Origin: JBBRNH01 sp038230415 | GTDB lineage: Bacteria > Bacteroidota > Bacteroidia > Cytophagales > Spirosomataceae | Reading direction: 5' to 3' | NCBI GenBank assembly: GCA_038230415.1 | Contig: JBBRNH010000057.1 | Coordinates: forward strand, 1-36,655 | DNA length: 36,655 bases | In this document: piece by piece, positions 22,974 through 32,028 of the stretch | Position numbering within the stretch: position 1 is the first letter of the stretch | How the letters are laid out: every line of letters begins with the position of its first letter | Translations under genes and position numbers: made by a program | The notes under the pieces: model-generated | What the model was told of the DNA's origin: nothing | Database searches by the model: none | What the model saw: the letters and a program-made list of their open reading frames with translations, nothing else

Positions 22974-23870
22974 TTATTGCCACAAGGGTTCCTGATTCCA
23001 GCCAATCGAAAAGCCTAAAGCAAACGGATCAACGGTGGGATAGTGCCTGAATAAATCGTGCAAATGCTGGGTGAAACTGGTATTCGGATGAACACTGCCC
23101 AGTACATAGCGAATGCAACATAACGGCGCATATACTTTGTTTACCCCGGCAGGCAGTTGATTTACCCAGGGTTTTGGCAACCTGTTCGGAAGCCGGGGCG
23201 GTTTGGGCAGATTTTTGTTCCACACCCGCGAGTGGTGGGCGCACAAGTTTCGCAGCAGACTGATGGCCTGGAGCCAACTCTCCAGAAAGTTTGCATTTGG
23301 CACATCCAACGACCGGGCAATGGCATCTTTCTCCGGGATTGAATTGAGCAGGTTGCTGTATAGCTTCGATAAATGGCCGAAAGACAGCGTTTCTATTGTT
23401 TTCCAGGCGGGTGGACGCTGTGGGGATGTGTACTTGATTTTATGCTCCTGAATAAAAACTTCGCGGCTATGCAGTAGTTCGTTATCAATCAGTTTCAGCA
23501 TATCGGTAAAATGCTGCTGATTCTTAAACAGCCCGGCAGTCTCGAACCACCACGGCCCATACGCCAATGATAGCTGGTAAATCAACCGCGTCCGAAAAGC
23601 AATCTCGATCCGTTCGATAGCGTCGAAAAGCAGGAGCCGAAACGCCCGGTCAAAATCATAAAGCGCAACAACCGTCTCGAACTGGCTGCCGGGCTTAAAA
23701 ACGTGATTGATCTTGTCTGATTGTAACGGCCACCAATACCCCGCCAGCCGATAATAGCTGACGTTGAGCAAAAAATGCTCCGCACTGGCTTCGTCAGTAA
23801 TTTGTAAGCCCCTGCTTTTGAGTTGGTTGATCTGCTGCGATACGGTGAGGGAGGGTTTGCTGAACTGCAT
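22974..23870 (-). CDS. Abi_2-family (AbiD/AbiF-like) abortive-infection protein with HEPN motif
   Basis: The 298-residue protein starts at ATG 23870 (MQFSKPSLTVSQQINQL); a frame extension to 23975 has no family support. It opens with the Abi_2 signature: SLTVSQQINQLKSRGLQI, then FLLNVSYYRLAGYW, then FDRAFRLLLFDAIERIEIAF. Near residue 215 it carries RNLCAHHSRVWN, the R-x4-H HEPN RNase motif of this family. Abi_2 proteins are phage-defence effectors thought to cut RNA on infection and stop the cell. It lies between the type IIG restriction gene (132 bp upstream) and a repeat of that gene's own 3' end, next to a broken Uma2 gene. The catalytic R and H are both present, so it is probably functional. 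Confidence 0.9.
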   Translation of the reverse strand: MQFSKPSLTVSQQINQLKSRGLQITDEASAEHFLLNVSYYRLAGYWWPLQSDKINHVFKPGSQFETVVALYDFDRAFRLLLFDAIERIEIAFRTRLIYQLSLAYGPWWFETAGLFKNQQHFTDMLKLIDNELLHSREVFIQEHKIKYTSPQRPPAWKTIETLSFGHLSKLYSNLLNSIPEKDAIARSLDVPNANFLESWLQAISLLRNLCAHHSRVWNKNLPKPPRLPNRLPKPWVNQLPAGVNKVYAPLCCIRYVLGSVHPNTSFTQHLHDLFRHYPTVDPFALGFSIGWNQEPLWQ

Positions 23871-24002
23871 ACGGGCAATGAACGACAGGGGCCACAAAAA
23901 AAAGACCCGCCCTGGTACGCTGATCTGACGAGAAGCGTGGCGAGTTCTGTTGATGCAAAATTGACACTGTTTCACGAATAAAGCAAGCGTTCCACGAAGA
24001 GT

Positions 24003-27000
24003 TTACTGCTGGGCGGCACTCCGCCCCGAAACCAGCCCGATTTCGGCATCGGTCAGGCCATACAGGGCATACACCAAAGCGTCTATCTGCGCGTCGGTGG
24101 CGGTGCGCCGGGCTTGCAAGGCCAGTACCGCAGCGCGTTCGTCATCAAAAAACGACTGCCATTCGGCGCGTCTTTTCAGCGGAATTTCTACTTTTTGCTT
24201 CTTGAGTTCGGCCTGCAAACCGGGCCAGTCGAGGGCGGGCCAATGCAGGAGTTTCTCGGTGAGTTTGGCCGCGCCGAGGTCGGTTTGCAGCAAGTCGGCG
24301 AGTTGGCGGGTCTGTTTCTGCACCTGCGCCGAAAACGTCAGCATATCATCGGCAAGGGTGGCGAGTTGGGCGCGCTGAGTGTCGGAGACAATGGGCAAAT
24401 ACAGTTCCCGGTAATCATCGGGGTAGATGTGGATGTTGCTGCGCCTGTTGCTGTTGAGTTCATACGCAATGAGCGTTGAGTTTAGAATTGCCAGCAAAAA
24501 CGAGTACGAATAAACTGCCGAAACCCGTTCAAAATCAGCCCGTTGTGTATCGTCTTTGCACGCCATTTTCAGGCTCCGATTCTCTACCCCGGCCAAATCA
24601 CACCAGCGTTTGAGGCCAATGGCACTTTCGTTGAAATAACCCTGCTCGGTGTCTAAAAAATTGCGCGGCAACAAACCGGGACTACGCATTGCCACGATTT
24701 TTGGGCCGCTTTCAAACAATTCAGGAAATGCGGGCCGACTCCATTTACCGGGAGAACGGTCGGTGCCATACTCGATCCAACGCCGTTCGGCCAGCCACCA
24801 TTTCTGAATGTCTTTGCCTTCGTAATACAGCTTGGGGTGCGTGGCATCTTTTTTGGGCGAGAGCAAATCAGCTACCTCAAATTCTCCTGTGTAATGCCTT
24901 TCATCGCTGTTTCCAACGATTCCTTTACTGATGTAACACACCGTTGGAAGCGGCACCCGGCTATCAGACGGACCAATGAGCCGGGGTGTGGCATCGAGCC
25001 TGAATGTGGCGGGGTACGCTGCCGAGACGGTTTCGGTGTGGTTGGTTGGGCCACTGAAAATCCGTTGCGTGTAGGCCGTGAAGGGTTGTTTTCGGCTCGT
25101 GATAATCACGCTCTGAACACCCACACCATCAAAGATTTCGAGACCGGGAAAATAGTCTATTTGGCTAAGAAACTCATTCTTAACCAGATAGTTGAGCGAT
25201 TTCTCGGCATAATCAGCGTGGGTATAAGCGTCCGGGATGATGAGTGAATTTTTACCTTTTTCGGCCAGAATACGCATTGACAACTCGATAAACGGGACGT
25301 ATAAATCCCACTTGCCAGCCAGCGTTTCGTACCCGCTTCGGTTCATCATGTAGGCCCGAAAATCGGCGGTGTTACCCGGCGAATCGGCCCGCACATACGG
25401 CGGGTTTCCCACCACCACATCAAAGCGCAGGCCGGCAAATTCGGTGTTCCAGTCAAAGGCGTGTTCGGTAACGGCGGGGTCGCTCACGAGGCTGTTGCCC
25501 TGCCGGATATGATCGTCGAGGCTGGCGAGGGTTTCGGTTTTGCTGGCCGTTTTGAGCCACAGGGCCAGTTTAGTAATCTCAACCGATTCGGGGTTCAGGT
25601 CAACGCCGTAGAGGTTGCGCGAGACGATGGTTTTCTTGATTTCCCACTCGCGGTAGGGCGTTGGTGGCGGGCCGATGCTGGGGGCGGTGCGGGCGGCTAA
25701 GTTGCGAAGTTGCTGATCGTAGGGCGTGGCGAGTTTGTAGGTTTCTTCTTTAAGAACGCGCCACCGTTCCCACAAGAAATCGAACACCTGGGTCAAAAAC
25801 GCGCCGGAGCCGCAAGCCGGGTCAAGCACCCGAATGGCTTCGAGGTGGCATTGGTAGGCTTCCCAAAAGGCCACGTGCAGGGCAATGGCGGCATTGCGTT
25901 CATACTGCCCGGTGGCCGAAAGCCGGACGGTTTCATAGTCGGCAATGGTGAGTTCGGGCAGTTGGTCGGTGCCGAGTTGGTGCAGAATCTCGGTTTCGCG
26001 GTCGGTGAGCCAGCCGCCCACGGCCTGCTCCACCATGTAGCGGGTGATGTAGTCGGGGGTATAAAAAACGCCTTCTTTTTTGCGTTTGGAAGTCTCTGTC
26101 CCACCCCTAAAAGCAGGAGAGAGTCGTTCCAATTCACCGACGCTGACGGGGTTTTCGTGCTGGAGTTGGGCTTTTATCTCTTCGATGTCGGCGATAGACT
26201 GCTCAAAAATATGGCCCAGCACGTTCACGTTCAGTTGGCCCTGAAAGTTGTAGCTGTTGAGAAACGCCATGAGGTCGGCCAGTCGGAAGTCTTTGATTTT
26301 CAGGGAGTCTAACAGGGTTTCGCCCCTGAACAGACCACCGTTGAAGGGCGGAATGTTGCGTTCTTTATAGCCCTTGTCAAAGGCCAAAAACGCCCGGCGG
26401 AGTTCCTGGGCAATTTTATCGTCGTTTTGCCCAAACGACGCATCGGCAGCATCCATCACTTTTTTCAGCACGTTTTCGACCAGTTCGAGATCACGGGCGA
26501 AGCAGATAAAAATCAGTCGGTCAATAAGTTTTTGGGTCGCCCGAAAGAGGTCATTGGGCGGGGTGTCGGGGTTATCGCGTCTGATCTGGGCAAACAGGCT
26601 TTCGCGGTGGCGTTTATAGTCGGCATAGAATCGGTTGGTAATGGTGTTGAGTTCCTGCTCGCGGGCCAGAAAAAGCTGTTCGATGGGCGAATCGGTCAGG
26701 CGCAGAAAAAGCTGGTCTTTTTGCAGGAGCGTATAAAACCAGTTCAGGCCGTGATCGTCGAGGGTGAGGAGGTCAAATTTTTCGTACTGCGTCATGCCGA
26801 GGGCGTATCGGTAAAGCCTGATTTCCTGGCAGTTCGAGACAATCACCCACGGGCAGGGCTTGCTCAGTTTTGGCACGTAGCTAAAGGCCTGCTCAACGGG
26901 TGTGCCGGGGAAGTCTTTGCGGTTTTGTTTTTTGTCGAGGTTAGTGAGCGGCCCTTTGAGTTCGATAATCACCTGCACATCGCCGAGGGTGGCTTTGGTG

Positions 27001-27308
27001 GCGGCATCGAAGGTGAAGTGGCCCAGCACCCCGTCGGGCGTTTTACCATCGAAATCAACCTTGTATTCGTGTTCTAACTGCCACGTAGTCAGTTGTTTTT
27101 CGTAGGCATAGCCCAACACCTCGCCGAAGATTTTGTTGAGAAATTCGGATTGCAGCTTTCGTTCGTTGAGCGACTGGATTTTGCCCGATGCCAGGCCGTT
27201 TTTCCAATCGGCGAGAAGTTTACGTTTCGCATCCTGATTCTCAACCGTAAGCTGGCGTTTCCGGGCATCGGCGATGTTGGCCTGCGAAAAAAGTGGGCGG
27301 TGCTGCAT
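24003..27308 (-). CDS. Type IIG (Eco57I-like) restriction-modification fusion enzyme
   Basis: The 1101-residue protein joins an endonuclease and an N6-adenine methyltransferase. The N-terminus holds a PD-(D/E)XK-type site (PDG near 91-93, IIELKGP with Glu116 and Lys118). A helical connector follows to about residue 400, ending KKEGVFYTPDYITRYMV. The methyltransferase has SAM motif I DPACGSGAF (496-504), a NLYGVDLNPESVEI motif and the catalytic motif NPPY (635-638). The C-terminal part (about 780-1060) is a TaqI-like target-recognition region, and the tail LVYALYGLTDAEIGLVSG is typical of the family. It would recognise one sequence, methylate it and cut unmodified DNA; the recognition sequence cannot be predicted. 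It is the head of a minus-strand defence cluster with Abi_2. Confidence 0.93.
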   Translation of the reverse strand: MQHRPLFSQANIADARKRQLTVENQDAKRKLLADWKNGLASGKIQSLNERKLQSEFLNKIFGEVLGYAYEKQLTTWQLEHEYKVDFDGKTPDGVLGHFTFDAATKATLGDVQVIIELKGPLTNLDKKQNRKDFPGTPVEQAFSYVPKLSKPCPWVIVSNCQEIRLYRYALGMTQYEKFDLLTLDDHGLNWFYTLLQKDQLFLRLTDSPIEQLFLAREQELNTITNRFYADYKRHRESLFAQIRRDNPDTPPNDLFRATQKLIDRLIFICFARDLELVENVLKKVMDAADASFGQNDDKIAQELRRAFLAFDKGYKERNIPPFNGGLFRGETLLDSLKIKDFRLADLMAFLNSYNFQGQLNVNVLGHIFEQSIADIEEIKAQLQHENPVSVGELERLSPAFRGGTETSKRKKEGVFYTPDYITRYMVEQAVGGWLTDRETEILHQLGTDQLPELTIADYETVRLSATGQYERNAAIALHVAFWEAYQCHLEAIRVLDPACGSGAFLTQVFDFLWERWRVLKEETYKLATPYDQQLRNLAARTAPSIGPPPTPYREWEIKKTIVSRNLYGVDLNPESVEITKLALWLKTASKTETLASLDDHIRQGNSLVSDPAVTEHAFDWNTEFAGLRFDVVVGNPPYVRADSPGNTADFRAYMMNRSGYETLAGKWDLYVPFIELSMRILAEKGKNSLIIPDAYTHADYAEKSLNYLVKNEFLSQIDYFPGLEIFDGVGVQSVIITSRKQPFTAYTQRIFSGPTNHTETVSAAYPATFRLDATPRLIGPSDSRVPLPTVCYISKGIVGNSDERHYTGEFEVADLLSPKKDATHPKLYYEGKDIQKWWLAERRWIEYGTDRSPGKWSRPAFPELFESGPKIVAMRSPGLLPRNFLDTEQGYFNESAIGLKRWCDLAGVENRSLKMACKDDTQRADFERVSAVYSYSFLLAILNSTLIAYELNSNRRSNIHIYPDDYRELYLPIVSDTQRAQLATLADDMLTFSAQVQKQTRQLADLLQTDLGAAKLTEKLLHWPALDWPGLQAELKKQKVEIPLKRRAEWQSFFDDERAAVLALQARRTATDAQIDALVYALYGLTDAEIGLVSGRSAAQQ
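24021..24086. repeat. 66-bp repeat of the restriction gene 3' end, in-gene copy
   Basis: This is the coding copy of the segment repeated at 22900-22965, ending 18 bp before the restriction gene stop. The two copies lie 1121 bp apart in the same orientation and bracket the Abi_2 gene. Confidence 0.85.
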
Positions 27309-27436
27309 ACGTGCAAACCTACAACCCGATGGTCAGGATTCAGAACCCGCCCGCCACTCCCGGCTTTTCTTCCCGGTTTCATCTGATTTCTCCCCCGGTT
27401 GGGCAACTACCGAGTGGCGCACCGGCGCACCGGCGG

Positions 27437-27444
27437 TAGGTTTG
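27437..27444 (+). promoter_or_regulatory. -7 box of the receptor-LytS operon
   Basis: TAGGTTTG matches the Bacteroidota -7 consensus TAnnTTTG exactly. It lies 16 bases before the ATG at 27461 and 28 before the ATG at 27473. No clear -33 TTTG is seen, so activator control is possible. Confidence 0.5.
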
Positions 27445-27460
27445 AACCCATTACTAAACA

Positions 27461-29914
27461 ATGCCCGACACGATGCGCTGTTTGCTCTCCTTGCCGATTT
27501 TTTTTCTGGTGCCGATGGCCTTTGCCGTGGCCCAGTCTGATTCGCAGCCCCGGTCGGTGTCGGTATCGGCGAAGACTATTTCGGTTCAGATTCGGGTTAC
27601 CGATGCCAAAAACCAGCCTGTCTTTGGGGCCGCTGTCCAACTGCGGCTTCATACCGACTCGACCCAAACCGCCAACGCCATCACCGACACAACCGGGGTG
27701 GCAATGCTCAAAGCCGGGGCCGACGGGCTTTATGAACTGCACGTAACGGCGGTTGGCATGAAAGCCATCACGCGGGGTATCCGGCCCACCAAAACCCAGG
27801 CTACCTTTCAACTCTCACTCCAGGCCGAAACAACGACCTTAGCGGCTGTGACGGTAACGGCCCGCAAACCGCTGATGCGGCAGGAAGACGACAAGACCAT
27901 TGTTGACCCCGAAGCCATTGCCAACAGCAGCACCAACGCCTACGAACTACTCACCAAAACGCCCGGCCTTTTTCTCGATCAGGATGGCAACGTGTATCTG
28001 AGCAGCGCGATTCCGGCTACGATCTACATCAATGGCCGGGAGCAGCGGATGAGCGCGGCTGACGTGGCAACCCAACTCCGCAGCCTGCCACCCAACAGTA
28101 TTGACCGCATCGAAATCATGCGGACACCATCGGCCCGCTACGACGCATCAAGCGTGGGGGGAGCCGTGAACATCATCCTGAAAAAAGGTATAAAGCTGGG
28201 CCGGACGGGGAGTGTATCGGCCAATATGAACCAGGGACGCTTTGGTAATCAGGGCGTTGGCTTCAGCCTGAACGATGGTGATGATAAACGAACGGCGTAC
28301 CTCAACCTGAACTACAGCCGCCGAAACAGTTACGACTTGCTGACCACCGCCCGCCAACTGCCCGGCAATCAGGCCATCAGCCAGGAAGCCTATACCAAAA
28401 CGCCCGGCGACGCGCTCTTTGCGGGCTACGGCCTGAGTTACCAACTGACAAAAAATTGGGACGTGAATATTGACGGACGGGCGAACTACGGCTTTGCCAA
28501 CAGCTTTGCCGATAACACCACCCAAATTCGGCAAGCGGAGAACGGTCGGCTACTAACCGGCAACAGCAACACGCTCCAGAGTCTGGGTCATAACGGGTCG
28601 GTGACGCAGGGAATAGCCAGCCGCTACAAACTCGATTCGGCAGGGTCAGAGATCACCGCCGACCTGTCGTACAGCTACCTCGGCAACCGCACTGCCCAGC
28701 GCTACCGGACGCAGTATCAACTACCGGCCAACCCGACGTTGGCGGGCGATGGCACCCTGCTGACCGGGCGGCATTTGCTGACAGCAAAAGTTGATTGGTT
28801 AAAAAAAATGCCCCGCAAACTCACCCTCGAAGCGGGCCTGAAAACCAGTAGCCAGTGGTTTGGCAGCCAGGCCAGTTACACCACCGGCACCGACCCCAAC
28901 CGCCAGCCCGACCTGACCCGCACCAATACGTTTGACTACGCCGATGGCATCCACAGCGGCTATGGGCAGGCGGCCAAAACGTTCGGAAAATTTACCCTGA
29001 AAGCGGGCCTGCGGGTCGAGAACACGAACATGAACGGCCACCAGCGCATCCCGACCGACACCACATTCCGGGTTCGGCGCACCGATTTTTTTCCGTATAT
29101 CTATCTGAGCCGCCCGGTAGTCTCGATTGCCAATTTTCCGATTCAGGCATCGCTCATCTACCGCCGGACCATCACCCGGCCCGGCTACGAGCAGCTAAAC
29201 CCGGCTATCCGCTATGTGGACCAGTACCTCTACGACACGGGCAACCCGGCCCTGCAACCGCAATTTACGCAGAACGTAGAGGTTAATCTGAACGTAGCGA
29301 ACCTGCCGATTCTGGCCGTTGGGCAGAACATTACGCAACAACTGTTTGCCAGCGTGCTATACCAGAACCCGGCTAACCCCAGCGTGGCCTACCGCACCAC
29401 CGACAACCTCGGCCAAAACCGCGAAACTTATTTTCGGATGATGCTCGGTATTCCGCCCGGTGGCCGGTACTTCTTTGTGGTTGTGGGTCAGTACAATCAC
29501 AACCAGTACACGGGCCGGTATGAGGGTCAGCCGCTGAGTTTCAGCCGGGGGTCGTGGACACTGCTCACCTACCACCAGCTTGACATCGACAGCCGCTCTA
29601 CGGTACAGGTCAATGGTTTATGGTCGATCAACGGGCAGCGGCAGTTTTATGAACTCGGCAATTTTGGCACCGTTGACCTGAGCATCAACCGCAAGTTTCT
29701 GGACAGTAAACTGATGATCACGCTCTCGGCTACGGATATGTTTTACACCAACCGCAACACGTTTACGCTCAATCAGGGCAACATTGCGGCTACGGGAAGG
29801 CGTCAGAGCGATTCGCGCCGGGTTGGGTTCAGCCTGCGGTATAACTTAGGTTTCAAAAAGCAGCGCGACGAAACAGTGAACCCGTTTAGTTTTGAGGGGT
29901 TAGACCGAAAATAG
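27461..29914 (+). CDS. TonB-dependent-receptor-like outer-membrane beta-barrel protein
   Basis: The 817-residue protein (or 813 from the ATG at 27473, which gives a neater signal peptide MRCLLSLPIFFLVPMAFAVA) has an N-terminal carboxypeptidase-regulatory-like domain (about 40-120, ending LSLQAETTTLAAVTVTARK). A plug domain follows with ELLTKTPGLFLDQDG, ATIYINGR and SSVGGAVNIILKKG. A long beta-barrel of alternating aromatic strands runs to the C-terminus. It belongs to the outer-membrane beta-barrel (OMP_b-brl_3-type) branch common in Bacteroidota, without an obvious SusD partner. The cargo is unknown. It is the first gene of a four-gene operon, with a 24-bp gap to the next gene, and may act as the sensing or import component for the linked LytS/LytTR pair. 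Confidence 0.9.
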   Translation: MPDTMRCLLSLPIFFLVPMAFAVAQSDSQPRSVSVSAKTISVQIRVTDAKNQPVFGAAVQLRLHTDSTQTANAITDTTGVAMLKAGADGLYELHVTAVGMKAITRGIRPTKTQATFQLSLQAETTTLAAVTVTARKPLMRQEDDKTIVDPEAIANSSTNAYELLTKTPGLFLDQDGNVYLSSAIPATIYINGREQRMSAADVATQLRSLPPNSIDRIEIMRTPSARYDASSVGGAVNIILKKGIKLGRTGSVSANMNQGRFGNQGVGFSLNDGDDKRTAYLNLNYSRRNSYDLLTTARQLPGNQAISQEAYTKTPGDALFAGYGLSYQLTKNWDVNIDGRANYGFANSFADNTTQIRQAENGRLLTGNSNTLQSLGHNGSVTQGIASRYKLDSAGSEITADLSYSYLGNRTAQRYRTQYQLPANPTLAGDGTLLTGRHLLTAKVDWLKKMPRKLTLEAGLKTSSQWFGSQASYTTGTDPNRQPDLTRTNTFDYADGIHSGYGQAAKTFGKFTLKAGLRVENTNMNGHQRIPTDTTFRVRRTDFFPYIYLSRPVVSIANFPIQASLIYRRTITRPGYEQLNPAIRYVDQYLYDTGNPALQPQFTQNVEVNLNVANLPILAVGQNITQQLFASVLYQNPANPSVAYRTTDNLGQNRETYFRMMLGIPPGGRYFFVVVGQYNHNQYTGRYEGQPLSFSRGSWTLLTYHQLDIDSRSTVQVNGLWSINGQRQFYELGNFGTVDLSINRKFLDSKLMITLSATDMFYTNRNTFTLNQGNIAATGRRQSDSRRVGFSLRYNLGFKKQRDETVNPFSFEGLDRK

Positions 29915-29938
29915 CCCACATTAACCCGTAAGAAAACC

Positions 29939-30925
29939 ATGAAACGAATTGTCAAAATTGCCGGATGGGCGCTGGTCATTCTCCTCCTTCTGTATGCCGG
30001 GGCCTACACGTTCAACAACTATTACCTCAAAAACAGAACGCCCGGCCTAACCACCACCGCCCATACCAACGGCCTGGTCTGGGTTCCGTTCCGGTGGGCG
30101 GCAGGGAAAAATTCAGACCGCGAGGCACTGTACATCCCCATAACGGTAGATACCATTGCCAATAAATTTTACCTGCAATTTGATACGGGTATTCTCCGAA
30201 CCAAAATAACGTCGCTGAACCGGGGGTTTCCGTACCTGAAAAAATACGTTGCCGACGGCAAATACAACCAACTGCCCGTTTACCTCGGCAACCACGAACC
30301 ATACACGTTTGATGAGCAAAGCTCCATTGATTATGGATTCAACAAGCCTGACGATTTCCGCGCCAAAGACACCTCGGCCATCGTCAAGATTGGCGATGCG
30401 GGTTATGACTACATCAAAGGCCGGATTTTTATCTGTGATTTCAGAAATGCCCGTTACGCCCTGACCGACGAACTGCCCCGCGAGACCGAACGGCGCGTAA
30501 CCTGGATTCAATCGCCGGGGGTCAGAGCCAATCGGTGGCCGGTGCATATCCCCCTGAAAATCAACGGGCAAGAGCGCGTTTTCTCGTATGACAACGGATC
30601 AAGTATGTTCACGCTGTTTGTGACGAAACGTTTTTGGAACGACATTACCGATAACGGCAGCATCGGCCAACGAGACAGCCTGAGTTTATCGTCGTGGGGA
30701 GAGTATTACTGGTACGTTCGGGCCAGACCGGCGCAAAAAATCACGAGCCTGCTCGGCGAAGATTTGAGCAGCAAAAAAGTGTTTTACGGCACCCGGCTCA
30801 ATCCCGTTATTCATGCCCTCTGGAATCATTTTGAGGGCGCAGACGGGCTGATGGGCAATGAATATTTTCGGGACAAGGTGCTGGTGATTGACACTAAAGC
30901 CAACCGGATAGGACTGTATAATTGA
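29939..30925 (+). CDS. Membrane-anchored aspartyl-protease-like protein
   Basis: The 328-residue protein has one N-terminal membrane segment (residues 8-26) and a large extracytoplasmic domain. Two motifs resemble the active-site turns of bilobed or retropepsin-type aspartic proteases: FYLQFDTG (Asp82-Thr-Gly) and VFSYDNGSSMF (Asp218-Asn-Gly). The end ADGLMGNEYFRDKVLVIDTKANRIGLY matches the closing strand pattern of retropepsin-like proteins (GLxGxxFxxxxxxxxD). The second motif lacks the usual Thr/Ser, so proteolytic activity is uncertain and a binding role is possible. It sits between the receptor gene (24 bp) and the LytS kinase (23 bp), strongly suggesting shared transcription. Family assignment is from motifs only. 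Confidence 0.6.
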   Translation: MKRIVKIAGWALVILLLLYAGAYTFNNYYLKNRTPGLTTTAHTNGLVWVPFRWAAGKNSDREALYIPITVDTIANKFYLQFDTGILRTKITSLNRGFPYLKKYVADGKYNQLPVYLGNHEPYTFDEQSSIDYGFNKPDDFRAKDTSAIVKIGDAGYDYIKGRIFICDFRNARYALTDELPRETERRVTWIQSPGVRANRWPVHIPLKINGQERVFSYDNGSSMFTLFVTKRFWNDITDNGSIGQRDSLSLSSWGEYYWYVRARPAQKITSLLGEDLSSKKVFYGTRLNPVIHALWNHFEGADGLMGNEYFRDKVLVIDTKANRIGLYN

Positions 30926-30948
30926 TAACCCGTTACTAACCAGCCGAT

Positions 30949-32028
30949 TTGCAACCGACACCGACCAGCCCGTTTCGTTTTCGCCCGCCGTCCCGCACCG
31001 ACTGGCTGCTGATGGCTATTTTCTGGACAATGGCTTTCCCGTTTATGGTGGCGGGTAATCTGAGCCGCCCCTGGTGGTTTATCGGGCTGGGTTGGGGGTT
31101 TGATATCGCCACCCACACCAGCCTGACCCTCATTATTGTGTATGTTCTGTTTCCGGCTTTTCTGTTCACCCAGCGGTATTGGCTGCTGTTTTTCTCGGTG
31201 ATGGGAACCATGCTGTTCTTCGGCCTCCTTGACCGGCTTGGCACCGGGTGGCTTTATCACGCAGAACAACCGTTTCGCTGGTTCGGAGTCTTGAATACGG
31301 TTGCCAATATGGCTCCGCAAACGGGATTTTTAGTGGCCGTTCTGACGGGTAAGCAGGTGTTTGAAACCCAGCAGCGGCTGCTCCGTGCCGAAAAAGAACG
31401 CACCGAAGCCGAACTCCGCCACCTGAAAGCCCAGATTGACCCGCACTTTCTGTTCAACAACCTCAACGTACTCGACACCCTCATCCAGCGCAACCCCGCC
31501 GAAGCCAGTGCCTACCTCCATCGGTTTGCGGGGCTGTATCGCTACCTGATTCGCCACAAAGACGACGACGTGGTGCCGCTGGCCGACGAACTGGCGTTTG
31601 TGGATGACTATGTGTATCTGATTCGGCAACGCTTCGGGCGGGCATACGAGGTGCTGACCCACCTGCACCTGCCCGACCCAATGACCGTGTTTGTGTTGCC
31701 GGGCAGTATTCAGACCCTCATCGAAAACGCCGTGAAGCACAACGGCGGCAGCGAAACCGACCCCTTGTGCATCACCCTCACCGTTACCGACCAGGCCGTA
31801 ACGGTCAGCAACGAACGTCGGCCCAAACTCACCCCCGTTGATGCCACCGGCACCGGCCTGAAAAACCTGCAAGCCCGCTACCGGCTGCTGTCTGACCGCG
31901 AGGTGTTGATTCAGTCCACACCCGGCGAAGCGTTGCCCGGCGAAGCGTCGCCCGGCGCGTTTGTGGTCACATTGCCGGTGTTGAAGCAGGAAAAAACAAT
32001 GCCCCGGTATGACTATCGTAATTCTTGA
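30949..32028 (+). CDS. LytS-type membrane sensor histidine kinase
   Basis: The frame opens with TTG at 30949; the next in-frame ATG (31012) lies inside the first membrane helix, so a TTG start is preferred. The 359-residue protein has four membrane segments (about 18-40, 43-68, 78-98, 108-130), then a coiled coil. The His_kinase domain has HLKAQIDPHFLFNNLNVL, an N-box LIENAVKHN and a G-box GTGLKNLQARYRLL. This is the LytS/YpdA-type architecture without a HisKA dimerisation domain. It partners the following LytTR regulator, whose gene overlaps its 3' end by 20 bp. The signal is unknown, but the receptor and protease-like protein upstream in the same operon are natural candidates. A short in-frame repeat of LPGEA/SPGA lies near the C-terminus. 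Confidence 0.9.
   Translation: MQPTPTSPFRFRPPSRTDWLLMAIFWTMAFPFMVAGNLSRPWWFIGLGWGFDIATHTSLTLIIVYVLFPAFLFTQRYWLLFFSVMGTMLFFGLLDRLGTGWLYHAEQPFRWFGVLNTVANMAPQTGFLVAVLTGKQVFETQQRLLRAEKERTEAELRHLKAQIDPHFLFNNLNVLDTLIQRNPAEASAYLHRFAGLYRYLIRHKDDDVVPLADELAFVDDYVYLIRQRFGRAYEVLTHLHLPDPMTVFVLPGSIQTLIENAVKHNGGSETDPLCITLTVTDQAVTVSNERRPKLTPVDATGTGLKNLQARYRLLSDREVLIQSTPGEALPGEASPGAFVVTLPVLKQEKTMPRYDYRNS

Noticed and set aside
31921..31960. Short GC-rich tandem repeat CCCGGCGAAGCG
   Set aside because: It is an in-frame duplication inside the LytS kinase C-terminus with no sign of regulatory function.
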